In this document: piece after piece, positions 6,051 to 13,034 of the stretch
Position numbering within the stretch: the first letter of the stretch is position 1
Layout of the letters: each line of letters begins with the position of its first letter
Source of the DNA: Flavobacterium cupriresistens
GTDB lineage: Bacteria > Bacteroidota > Bacteroidia > Flavobacteriales > Flavobacteriaceae
Direction of reading: 5' to 3'
Length of the DNA: 64,000 nucleotides
Assembly: GCF_020911925.1 (NCBI RefSeq)
Contig: NZ_CP087134.1
Span: 1,178,001-1,242,000, forward strand
The notes under the pieces: generated by a model
Seen by the model: only the letters and a program-made list of their open reading frames with translations
What the model was told of the DNA's origin: nothing
The model's database searches: none
Translations under genes and position numbers: made by a program

Positions 6051-7949
6051 CTAATAAGCTCTTGCGTCTTTTCCTTCATAAAAATTCATGAAAGCTCGGT
6101 TTACAACACGATTTCCACCCGGTGTAGGGTAGTCTCCGGTGAAGTACCAATCTCCAAGATTTTTTGGACAGGCAATATGTAAGTCTTCTACTTTTTGGAA
6201 TATAATTTTTACTTCAGCATTGATTTCCGGAGAGCTCAACATCTCTGCGATTTTGTCTGAAACCTCTTCTGGAGTAAACGGATCGTAAATAGCGGTTACG
6301 TAGTTTACAACATCAGTGTCTGCGAAGTTTTCCTGTGCTTTACATTTAGTGTAAACCTCGTCTACTATATGGTATAAGTTTCTTTCTTTTAATAAAGCCA
6401 ATGCTGCTCTAAAGGCAACAAGACCTTCCAGTTTTGCCATATCAATTCCGTAACAATCCGGGTAACGAATTTGTGGTGCTGATGAAACGATTACGATACG
6501 TTTAGGATTTAAACGATCCATCATTTTGATGATACTCATTTTAAGGGTAGTTCCACGAACGATACTGTCGTCAATAATAACTAAGTTGTCTGTTGGTTTA
6601 ATTACTCCGTAAGTAACGTCATAAACGTGTGCAACCAAGTCATCACGACTGCTGTCTTCTGTGATGAAGGTTCTAAGTTTAGCGTCTTTAATTGCCACTT
6701 TCTCCGTACGAATTTTTACAGCTAATAATTCCTGTAAAGTTTCAGTCGTAAGGGTATTGCGATTTTCTAAGATGTAATTGTTTTTACGCTGATTCAGGAA
6801 ATCCTGAGCCGCTTCAACTAAACCGTAAAAAGAAGTTTCAGCTGTATTCGGAATATAAGAGAAAACAGTATTGTCTGTATCGCTGTCAATTGATTTAAGA
6901 ACGGCAGGTAAAATTAGTTTTCCTAAATTTTTACGCTCTTGGTAAATTTCAGCATCACTTCCTCTTGAGAAATAGATTCTTTCAAATGAACAAGCTTTTT
7001 TTACCGTTGGTTCCAAAATTTGCTCCATCGAAACTTTTCCGCTTTTCTTGATAATCAAAGCGCTTCCCGGTTCAATTTCCTGAACACTTTCAAACGGTAC
7101 ATTAAATACAGTCTGAATAACCGGACGCTCAGAAGCCACAACTACCACTTCATCATCTTGATAAAAGTAAGCAGGGCGAATTCCAGCTGGGTCTCTAAAA
7201 ACAAAAGCGTCACCATGACCCAATAATCCGGCCATTGCGTAACCACCATCTAAGTTCTTGGCAGAGCGGGTTAATATTTTTGCGATATCCAAACGTTCTG
7301 CGATAACAGGAGAAGCTTCTCTTTTAGAATAACCTTCTTGTTTGCAGTCTTGGTACAATTGCATTACTTCTTTGTCCAGAAAGTGACCAATTTTTTCCAT
7401 TACTGTAACGGTATCGGCCATTTCTTTTGGATGTTGTCCAAGTTCAACTAAGTTTTCGAAAAGTTCTTTAACATTAGTCATATTAAAGTTACCTGCCAAA
7501 ATCAGGTTACGGTGCATCCAGTTACTTTGACGTAAAAATGGATGAACGCTTTCGATACTGTTTTTACCGAAAGTTCCGTAACGAACGTGTCCTAAGAATA
7601 ATTCTCCTATATAAGGTATTTCGGCTTTTAGTTTTTCGATGTTGTCAGCAAGTTCAGGACGCGCAGTCATCTCTTCGTTGATGCGTTCGTTGATTTGCTT
7701 AAAAACGTCTTGTATAGGTGATGCGTGATTCGAACGGACTCTGCTGATATAACGTTGTCCAGGTTCAACATCAAGTTTGATACTGGCAAAACCTGCACCA
7801 TCCTGACCACGGTTGTGCTGTTTTTCCATCATCAGATACATTTTTTGTATCCCGTAAAAAGCAGTACCGTATTTTTCTTTGTAATATTCAAGCGGTTTAA
7901 GTAGTCTAACTAGGGCTATACCACATTCGTGTTTTAAAGCGTCGCTCAT
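6051..7949 (-). CDS. purF: Amidophosphoribosyltransferase, long Bacteroidetes form
   Basis: Catalyses the first committed step of purine synthesis: glutamine plus PRPP to phosphoribosylamine. The N-terminal glutamine amidotransferase (Ntn) domain begins MSDALKHECGIA, with Cys9 as the likely nucleophile after removal of a short propeptide; GHVRYGTFG and AGNFNMTN follow. The phosphoribosyltransferase loop is LVIIDDSIVRGTT in the C-terminal half. At 632 residues it is more than 100 longer than the usual ~470-510; the extra includes a C-terminal region ending near NFYEGKDARAY. No Fe-S cysteine set like that of the B. subtilis enzyme is obvious. A PfkB kinase gene lies upstream on the same strand, separated by a terminator. 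Confidence 0.88.
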   Translation of the reverse strand: MSDALKHECGIALVRLLKPLEYYKEKYGTAFYGIQKMYLMMEKQHNRGQDGAGFASIKLDVEPGQRYISRVRSNHASPIQDVFKQINERINEEMTARPELADNIEKLKAEIPYIGELFLGHVRYGTFGKNSIESVHPFLRQSNWMHRNLILAGNFNMTNVKELFENLVELGQHPKEMADTVTVMEKIGHFLDKEVMQLYQDCKQEGYSKREASPVIAERLDIAKILTRSAKNLDGGYAMAGLLGHGDAFVFRDPAGIRPAYFYQDDEVVVVASERPVIQTVFNVPFESVQEIEPGSALIIKKSGKVSMEQILEPTVKKACSFERIYFSRGSDAEIYQERKNLGKLILPAVLKSIDSDTDNTVFSYIPNTAETSFYGLVEAAQDFLNQRKNNYILENRNTLTTETLQELLAVKIRTEKVAIKDAKLRTFITEDSSRDDLVAHVYDVTYGVIKPTDNLVIIDDSIVRGTTLKMSIIKMMDRLNPKRIVIVSSAPQIRYPDCYGIDMAKLEGLVAFRAALALLKERNLYHIVDEVYTKCKAQENFADTDVVNYVTAIYDPFTPEEVSDKIAEMLSSPEINAEVKIIFQKVEDLHIACPKNLGDWYFTGDYPTPGGNRVVNRAFMNFYEGKDARAY

Positions 7950-7994
7950 TTTTTTTGTATTTTGTGTTGTTGTAAGTTGTGTATGTTAACCAAA

Positions 7995-8022
7995 TAAAAA
8001 AGCCCCGTTTTATCGAGGCTCT
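7995..8022 (-). terminator. Terminator between the PfkB kinase gene and purF
   Basis: On the minus strand AGCCTCG pairs with CGGGGCT (7 bp, one G-T pair), followed by TTTTTT. It ends the kinase transcript before purF. Confidence 0.65.
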
Positions 8023-8028
8023 TAGGCA

Positions 8029-8952
8029 TTATATTTCTATGTCAAACTGAGTTAACGATTTAAATTGTTGTAATCGAATCGCTACTTCAGCTTTGCTTAA
8101 TGTTTCCATCCTTTCGGTTCCAAATTTCTCTACACAGAATGAAGCTAAATTTGAACCGTAAATAATTGCATTTTTCATGTTGTTAAACGAAATGTTTTCG
8201 CTTTGTGCAATGAATCCTGAAAAACCACCTGCAAAAGTATCTCCTGCTCCTGTCGGATCAAAAACATCTTCTAATGGTAATGCCGGTGCAAAGAATACTT
8301 CTCTGTTGTGGAATAAAAGTGCGCCGTGTTCTCCTTTTTTGATCACCACATATTTTGGTCCCAATTCCTGGATTTTAGCTGCCGCTTTTACTAATGAATA
8401 TTCTCCTGAAAGTTGTCTGGCCTCTTCATCATTGATTGTAATCACGTCAACACGTTTGATTACTTCAAGTAATTCCGGTAAAGCACAATCCATCCAGAAA
8501 TTCATAGTGTCTAAAACTACTAATTTTGGTTTTTTCTCTAACTGATCTAAAACACTGCTTTGTACTAAAGGATGTAAGTTTCCTAACATCACGATATCTG
8601 CATCTTTAAAGTTCTGAGGAACCTTTGGTTGAAAGTCAGCTAAAACGTTTAGTTCCGTAACAAGCGTGTCTCTTGAGTTTAAATCATTGTGATACAAACC
8701 GCTCCAGAAAAAGGTTTTTCCTCCTTTTACAATTTCGATACCTGAAATATCAATATTTTTTGAAGTTAATAAATCTAAGTGTTCTTGAGGGAAATCGTCT
8801 CCAACTACAGAAACAATAGCCGATTGCAGGTTGAAAAAAGACGCTGATAAACCAATGTAAGTTGCAGCACCACCTAATATTTTATCTGTTTTTCCGAAAG
8901 GAGTTTCAATCGCGTCGAAAGCAACCGTTCCAACAATCAATAGTTTATTCAT
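8029..8952 (-). CDS. PfkB-family carbohydrate/nucleoside kinase
   Basis: A 307-residue ribokinase-like enzyme that phosphorylates a sugar or nucleoside using ATP. GGAATYIGLSA at about residue 27 is the substrate-side motif, and DPTGAGDTFAGGF at about 235 is PfkB signature 2 with the catalytic Asp in GAGD. The substrate cannot be told from sequence; proximity to purF might hint at nucleosides or ribose, but it has its own promoter and terminator. That promoter overlaps a perfect 16-bp palindrome (see 8976-9007), so specific regulation is likely. Confidence 0.85.
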   Translation of the reverse strand: MNKLLIVGTVAFDAIETPFGKTDKILGGAATYIGLSASFFNLQSAIVSVVGDDFPQEHLDLLTSKNIDISGIEIVKGGKTFFWSGLYHNDLNSRDTLVTELNVLADFQPKVPQNFKDADIVMLGNLHPLVQSSVLDQLEKKPKLVVLDTMNFWMDCALPELLEVIKRVDVITINDEEARQLSGEYSLVKAAAKIQELGPKYVVIKKGEHGALLFHNREVFFAPALPLEDVFDPTGAGDTFAGGFSGFIAQSENISFNNMKNAIIYGSNLASFCVEKFGTERMETLSKAEVAIRLQQFKSLTQFDIEI

Positions 8953-8975
8953 TTTATGAATTTCGAATTAGGGTG

Positions 8976-9007
8976 CAAAGATACTTCATAAGTTGCAATA
9001 TTGCAAC
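8976..9007 (-). promoter_or_regulatory. PfkB kinase promoter with overlapping palindromic operator candidate
   Basis: On the minus strand TTG (9006-9004) and TATCTTTG (8983-8976) form a -33/-7 pair with a 20-nt spacer. The -33 box sits inside GTTGCAATATTGCAAC (8992-9007), a perfect 16-bp palindrome and a plausible repressor site. Confidence 0.65.
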
Positions 9008-9030
9008 GGTTTACACTCTCAAAATTTTCA

Positions 9031-9070
9031 TAAAAAAACAAGGCTGTATTTAGGATTAAAAGCCTTGTAA
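9031..9070 (-). terminator. Terminator downstream of the sigma factor operon
   Basis: On the minus strand ACAAGGCT (9068-9061) pairs with AGCCTTGT (9045-9038), followed by a T-run. It lies between the end of the 130-residue membrane protein gene and the PfkB kinase promoter. Confidence 0.65.
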
Positions 9071-9192
9071 ATGAGTAAATTATGTTTGAAACTTTAGATG
9101 GATCAGGATACGTTTTTTTTCTTTGAAAAACAATTATTTCATCGAATAAAGAGTTTGAAAGTTTGGGTTAAAAAAAAGGAAAAAATCAAAAT

Positions 9193-9585
9193 CTACAAAG
9201 GATACTTTCTTTCGTAATAGTTTTTCAATAGCGGTATTTGAATCAATATCATAAAAGGAATCACCAGAAAAGCATATAAGATATTGTTTGAAATAGTTAT
9301 CGCGGGTAGCAAATCAGCAAAATTAACCGCATATAAAGCGTCTATTTTTGTATTCTTTTCTCCACCGGTCATAACGACATAGATCGTCATTGTGATTAAC
9401 GCAGCAGCTATGGCAAACCAGATTTGTTTTGAAATTAAAGGGGCATACGCTTTGACTTTGCTCTTCTCGGTAGCTAAGATCTGAACCATTAGTTTCGAAG
9501 TAAAATCAATAGATGGTGATTCCAAAGTAGTTTCGGCCATCATTTTGTCAATAAGATTTTCTATGTTTTTATCGCTCTCTTTCAT
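9193..9585 (-). CDS. Membrane protein, putative anti-sigma factor partner
   Basis: A 130-residue protein with a charged N-terminal half (about 1-48) and two hydrophobic segments at about 52-72 and 96-118, ending in a short basic tail. Its start overlaps the end of the ECF sigma gene by 17 bp, so the two are translationally coupled. A small membrane protein coupled to an ECF sigma factor is usually its anti-sigma factor or its regulator. No zinc-binding anti-sigma (HxxxCxxC) motif is seen, so the assignment is from context. Confidence 0.6.
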   Translation of the reverse strand: MKESDKNIENLIDKMMAETTLESPSIDFTSKLMVQILATEKSKVKAYAPLISKQIWFAIAAALITMTIYVVMTGGEKNTKIDALYAVNFADLLPAITISNNILYAFLVIPFMILIQIPLLKNYYERKYPL

Positions 9586-10156
9586 AATACGCTACTATTT
9601 CTGGTTCTAACTGTTTCTTCAAAATTACGGCTAACTTCTGTCGGCTTCTGAATAATTTTACTTTGGCATTATTGGCCGAGATATTCATTATTTTTCCTAT
9701 TTCTTCTAAACTCTGATCGTCAAAATAAAACAAAGTCAGCAGGAAATTTTCGTCTCCGGGTAACAAATTTAAGCATTTCTGAATCGTTTGTTTGCGTTCT
9801 TTCTCTTCCAAAACACTCAAAGCATTGTCCATTGTTTTGATTAAATGTGCCGAAAATTCATCGATCGAAATATTGTTTTCTTCTTTCTTATTCTTCTTCA
9901 AACGATCCAAACAAGTGTTATAGGCAATCTTATAAATCCAGGTCGAAAATTTCGAATCTCCTTTAAACTTGCTCAGAGAAGTGTAAATTTTTATAAAAGT
10001 GTCCTGCGCCACTTCTTCCGCTTCCTCTCTGTTTTTAACCATTTTGAGTGCTAAACTAAATATCATGTCCTTATAGCGATTGACCAACACGGCAAAAGAA
10101 TTACTATCGCCCTGTATAATTAAACGGATATAATGCTGATCATCTAAAGTACTCAT
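9569..10156 (-). CDS. ECF-type RNA polymerase sigma factor
   Basis: A 195-residue sigma-70 of the extracytoplasmic-function class. Region 2 is at about 20-88 (AEEVAQDTFIKIY, FSTWIYKIAYNTCLDRLKK) and region 4 at about 125-180 (EIGKIMNISANNAKVKLFRSRQKL, the helix-turn-helix that reads the -35 box). It is first in a two-gene operon with the membrane protein downstream. The promoter in front of it has the same -35 and -10 words and the same spacing as the promoter of the divergent DUF6249 gene, which points to autoregulation and a shared regulon. Confidence 0.9.
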   Translation of the reverse strand: MSTLDDQHYIRLIIQGDSNSFAVLVNRYKDMIFSLALKMVKNREEAEEVAQDTFIKIYTSLSKFKGDSKFSTWIYKIAYNTCLDRLKKNKKEENNISIDEFSAHLIKTMDNALSVLEEKERKQTIQKCLNLLPGDENFLLTLFYFDDQSLEEIGKIMNISANNAKVKLFRSRQKLAVILKKQLEPEIVAYYERER

Positions 10157-10161
10157 ATTAT

Positions 10162-10191
10162 ATAGGACGACAGGTTGGCTGTTTAGGTTAC
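10162..10191 (-). promoter_or_regulatory. ECF-type promoter of the sigma factor operon
   Basis: On the minus strand GTAACCT (10191-10185), 15 nt, then CGTCCTAT (10169-10162), only a few bases before the sigma start codon. The same boxes with the same 15-nt gap occur at 10683-10712. Confidence 0.75.
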
Positions 10192-10254
10192 AGATAAATT
10201 AAAATAAATTCCAATTTTTTTAAATCCCAAATTCCAAGGGAGAGTATCTTTTTG

Positions 10255-10643
10255 AAATTAATACTGTTGAGCAAAAAACTACATTATATTTAATAGGTAC
10301 GCCCATTAAAAATAAACTTATATTCTCTTACTTTACTTATATGGTTTAAAATATTTTGAGGTTCCACCTAGTTTGGTATTTTTTATGTTTCCTTAAATTA
10401 ATACTGTTAGGCAAAAAAACTACATTATATTTAATAGGTATGACCATTAAAAATAAACTTATATTCTCTTACTTTACTTATATGGTTTAAAATATTTTGA
10501 GGTTCCACCTAGTTCGGCATTTTTTTATGTTTCCTTAAATTAATACTGTTAGGCAAAAAAACTGCATTATATTTAATAGGTAGACCCATTAAAAACAACC
10601 TTATATGGTTCAAAATATTTTGAGGCTCCACCCAGTTTGGAAT
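10255..10643. repeat. Three tandem ~140-bp repeats between sigma factor and DUF6249 genes
   Basis: Copies start at 10255, 10395 and 10537, each beginning AAATTAATACTGTT. The first two are nearly identical (140 bp apart). The third has lost about 20 bp from its centre. Each contains a core CTTATATGGTTTAAA (CTTATATGGTTCAAA in the third), which recurs around the GxxExxY gene at 54669-54754 and 55333-55348. No open reading frame crosses the array. Confidence 0.9.
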
Positions 10644-10682
10644 TTGGAATTAAAAAAAAATGAAATTTTTTCAAAGAAACTT

Positions 10683-10712
10683 GTAACCTAAACAAAACTC
10701 CCCTCGTCCTAT
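10683..10712 (+). promoter_or_regulatory. ECF-type promoter of the DUF6249 gene
   Basis: GTAACCT (10683-10689), 15 nt, CGTCCTAT (10705-10712): identical boxes and spacing to the sigma operon promoter on the other side of the repeat array. Confidence 0.75.
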
Positions 10713-10742
10713 GAAGTATCAATCAATTAAAAAAATAATAAT

Positions 10743-11090
10743 ATGGATGTGAAAATTTTAATCCCAATCAGTTTTTTCTTTATGATCTTCGGAATAGTTT
10801 ATCTGATTTATTCCACAAGAAATAGAGAACGCTTAGCATTAATCGAGAAAGGCGTTGATGCCAGTATTTTTTTTGAAGGCAGAGGAAAAGGAGCTCCAAT
10901 GTGGAAAATCTTTATTTTAAATACCGCTTTTCTTTTAATTGGAATCGGTGTTGGTCTTTTTATCGCTTTGTTCCTTACCACTTATACACAAATGAATCCG
11001 GATGTTGTTTATCCGGCGACTATCATTACCATGTCGGGAGTCGGTTTGCTTGTTGGATTCAGCAAGGCTAAAGATTTAGACAAGGCGTAA
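10743..11090 (+). CDS. DUF6249-like small membrane protein
   Basis: A 115-residue protein with a hydrophobic N-terminal segment (about 4-23), a soluble stretch with RNRERLALIEKG, and two more hydrophobic segments (about 56-78 and 90-106). RERLALIEKG resembles DUF6249 proteins found next to ECF sigma factors in flavobacteria; function unknown. It is transcribed away from the sigma operon and has the same ECF promoter, so it is probably a direct target of that sigma factor. A bidirectional terminator follows. Confidence 0.7.
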   Translation: MDVKILIPISFFFMIFGIVYLIYSTRNRERLALIEKGVDASIFFEGRGKGAPMWKIFILNTAFLLIGIGVGLFIALFLTTYTQMNPDVVYPATIITMSGVGLLVGFSKAKDLDKA

Positions 11091-11112
11091 GTAAAAATTA
11101 AGTTAGTAAGTT

Positions 11113-11156
11113 GAATAACGCATCGGAAACTGGGGGTTCTGATGCGTTATTTTTTT
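11113..11156. terminator. Bidirectional terminator between the DUF6249 gene and rnhA
   Basis: AATAACGCATC (11114-11124) pairs with GATGCGTTATT (11141-11151), followed by T residues on the plus strand. It sits in the 64 bp between two convergent genes. Confidence 0.8.
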
Positions 11157-11634
11157 ATTCTTTAGAAGCGACGGTTTCGTAATAAACGTCAACAGATAAT
11201 TTAGTTTGCGTTGCTGCCATAACCGCCAATTGATCACAGCGCTCATTTTGAGGATGATTGTTATGACCTTTGATCCATTTGAAATCGACTTGGTGTTTTC
11301 GGTAAACGATTAAAAAACGTTTCCATAGGTCCGGGTTTTTTTTGCCGGTATAACCTTTTTTCTCCCAACCGAAAACCCATTTTTTCAGAACAGAATCTAC
11401 AACATATTTGGAATCTGAAATGACTAAAGCCGTCATGTTTGGGTTTTTAAGTTTTTCAAGACCCACAATTACAGCCAAAAGCTCCATTCTGTTATTGGTT
11501 GTAAGTCGAAAACCTTCGTAGAATTCTTTTTTATGTGGTGTTCCAACCAGTTCCATCACTACGCCGTACCCTCCGTTTCCGGGGTTTCCCTTTGCTGCTC
11601 CGTCTGTGTATATGTGTACTTGGTGTTGGGTCAT
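11155..11634 (-). CDS. rnhA: Ribonuclease HI
   Basis: Degrades the RNA strand of RNA-DNA hybrids, removing primers and R-loops. The 159-residue product shows the four acidic active-site residues: Asp11 in IYTDGAAKGNPG, Glu in NRMELLAVIVG, Asp in ISDSKYVV and Asp in NERCDQLA. It is a usual-length bacterial RNase HI with no N-terminal hybrid-binding domain. It lies on the minus strand downstream of purN, with about 180 bp of repeats between them. Confidence 0.93.
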   Translation of the reverse strand: MTQHQVHIYTDGAAKGNPGNGGYGVVMELVGTPHKKEFYEGFRLTTNNRMELLAVIVGLEKLKNPNMTALVISDSKYVVDSVLKKWVFGWEKKGYTGKKNPDLWKRFLIVYRKHQVDFKWIKGHNNHPQNERCDQLAVMAATQTKLSVDVYYETVASKE

Positions 11635-11669
11635 TGTGGGGTTTTAGATTTTAGAATTCAGATTTTAGA

Positions 11670-11810
11670 TTTAATTCTCCTTATCTTCCTAAGAGGATTC
11701 AAAAGGTTGGAATTTGGAATTTGATTTTTGGAATTTAAATTTAATTCACCTCGTCTTCCTAAAAGGAGTCAAAAGGTTGGAATTTGGAATTTAATTTTTG
11801 GAATTTTTTA
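11670..11810. repeat. Two tandem 70-bp repeats rich in TTGGAATTT
   Basis: Copies begin at 11670 and 11740 (TTTAATTC) and share TCTTCCTAA, TCAAAAGG and TTGGAATTTGGAATTT. TTGGAATTT words also occur near 5641, 10641, 12840 and 39683, so they are dispersed intergenic repeats. Confidence 0.8.
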
Positions 11811-11817
11811 TTAGCCT

Positions 11818-12381
11818 TTAATCTTCCAGTAAACGGGAAATGATTTCCGGAAAATACTTTTGTTCCAGTCCATGGATCTTTTCGGCTACTGTTTCCGGTG
11901 TATCTTCATCTGTCAGGGCTACACTTTTCTGGAAAATTATAGCACCTTCATCATAATGTTCGTTTACAAAATGAATGGAGATTCCGGTTTCTTTTTCTTT
12001 GTTTTCTACTACCGCCCTGTGTATGTGCATGCCGTACATTCCTTTTCCTCCATAATTAGGTAAAAGGGCAGGATGGATGTTGATTATTTTATTAGGATAT
12101 TTCTCGATTATGCTTTCCGGGAATTTCAGCAAAAAACCGGCGAGTACAATCAAATCCGGATCGATTTCTTCTATTTTTTGCACTATTTTTCTTTCCAGAA
12201 GTTCGGTTTTCGAAAAGATTTCGATAGGAATTTGATGATTTTTGGCTCTTTCAATAACTTTTGCCGAAGCATTATTGGTAAAGACAGAAACGACTTTTGC
12301 AATTTTGGTTTTTGCGAAGTGCTTTATAATGTTTTCTGCATTACTTCCTGATCCTGAGGCAAAAACAATAATTTTTTTCAT
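11818..12381 (-). CDS. purN: Phosphoribosylglycinamide formyltransferase
   Basis: Transfers a formyl group from 10-formyl-THF to GAR, the third step of purine synthesis. From the ATG at 12381 the protein is 187 residues and begins MKKIIVFASGSGSNAENI, the canonical N-terminus; the 33 upstream in-frame residues are not family-like. INIHPALLPNYGGKGMYG carries the catalytic Asn and His, and HYDEGAII the catalytic Asp. It is transcribed divergently from acpP. With purF it gives two purine steps in this window, not linked in an operon. Confidence 0.93.
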   Translation of the reverse strand: MKKIIVFASGSGSNAENIIKHFAKTKIAKVVSVFTNNASAKVIERAKNHQIPIEIFSKTELLERKIVQKIEEIDPDLIVLAGFLLKFPESIIEKYPNKIINIHPALLPNYGGKGMYGMHIHRAVVENKEKETGISIHFVNEHYDEGAIIFQKSVALTDEDTPETVAEKIHGLEQKYFPEIISRLLED

Positions 12382-12497
12382 AATCCGTTTTATTTTGAGA
12401 ATGCAAAAAACGGAATAATAATCCAAAATAAATAGTATTAAAAGGGCTTTCTTGAAATTAATTTTATAAATTAGTGTCACATTTATAAACTAAATAG

Positions 12498-12526
12498 TTG
12501 TTTTAAAATAAAGTTTTTTATTTTTG
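12498..12526 (+). promoter_or_regulatory. acpP promoter
   Basis: TTG at 12498-12500, an 18-nt spacer, then TATTTTTG at 12519-12526: a textbook Bacteroidetes housekeeping promoter 30 bp before the acpP start. Confidence 0.75.
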
Positions 12527-12556
12527 CCAACAAATTAAATTCTAAAATTAAAGATT

Positions 12557-12793
12557 ATGTCAGACATTGCATCAAGAGTAAAAGCGATTATCGTAGACAA
12601 ATTAGGTGTTGACGAAAACGAAGTTGTAACAGAAGCAAGCTTCACTAATGATTTAGGAGCTGACTCATTAGACACTGTTGAGCTTATTATGGAATTCGAA
12701 AAAGAATTTGATATCCAAATTCCAGACGATCAAGCAGAAAACATTGCTACTGTTGGTCAAGCTATTTCTTATATCGAAGAAGCTAAAAAATAA
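12557..12793 (+). CDS. acpP: Acyl carrier protein
   Basis: Carries growing fatty acyl chains on a 4'-phosphopantetheine arm. The 78-residue acidic protein has the attachment motif [11 protein letters not shown] with Ser37, followed by helix [17 protein letters not shown]. It is next to fabF in the usual order. A large inverted repeat after it probably limits read-through, consistent with the high ACP demand relative to fabF. Confidence 0.97.
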   Translation: MSDIASRVKAIIVDKLGVDENEVVTEASFTNDLGADSLDTVELIMEFEKEFDIQIPDDQAENIATVGQAISYIEEAKK

Positions 12794-12800
12794 TAAATAC

Positions 12801-12897
12801 ACACCCGAATTTTTTAAAATTCCAAAATTGAATGTCCAGATTCCAAAATTGGAATTTGTTTTTTAAAGAATTGGAATTTTAAAAATTCGGGTGTTAT
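12801..12897 (+). terminator. Long inverted repeat/terminator between acpP and fabF
   Basis: CACCCGAATTTTTTAAAATTCC at the left is mirrored by GGAATTTTAAAAATTCGGGTG at the right, with an A/T-rich insert carrying further TTGGAATTT words between them; T residues follow. The outer stem is about 20 bp, longer than needed for termination. The insert looks like a dispersed microrepeat captured in the loop. Confidence 0.75.
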
Positions 12898-12923
12898 TAT
12901 TTTTTTTAAAATTTAAATTTCGG

Positions 12924-12951
12924 TTGATTTTCAATCAAAAAGATATATTTA
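12924..12951 (+). promoter_or_regulatory. fabF promoter and structured leader
   Basis: TTG (12924-12926), a 17-nt spacer and TATATTTA (12944-12951) fit the -33/-7 pattern. The ~75-nt leader can fold: CCCA near 12962 with TGGG near 13001, and CTTAA with TTAAG inside. Confidence 0.6.
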
Positions 12952-13034
12952 TATTGTAATGCCCATAGCTCTTAAGTAACACTACAGTTAAGAAAGCGTG
13001 GGTTTTATTTGTTTAAAGTACAAAATACATATTT

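Noticed and set aside
7950..8028. Purine riboswitch or PurR-like site upstream of purF
   Set aside because: The 79-bp gap holds a terminator of the upstream gene and an A-rich leader, with no conserved riboswitch core or clear palindrome.
10255..10643. Possible CRISPR-like array
   Set aside because: The units are ~140 bp, directly adjacent and similar throughout, with no unique spacers and no cas genes nearby.
12361..12480. 33-residue N-terminal extension of PurN
   Set aside because: The canonical N-terminus starts at the ATG at 12381; the upstream residues are hydrophobic and not family-like.
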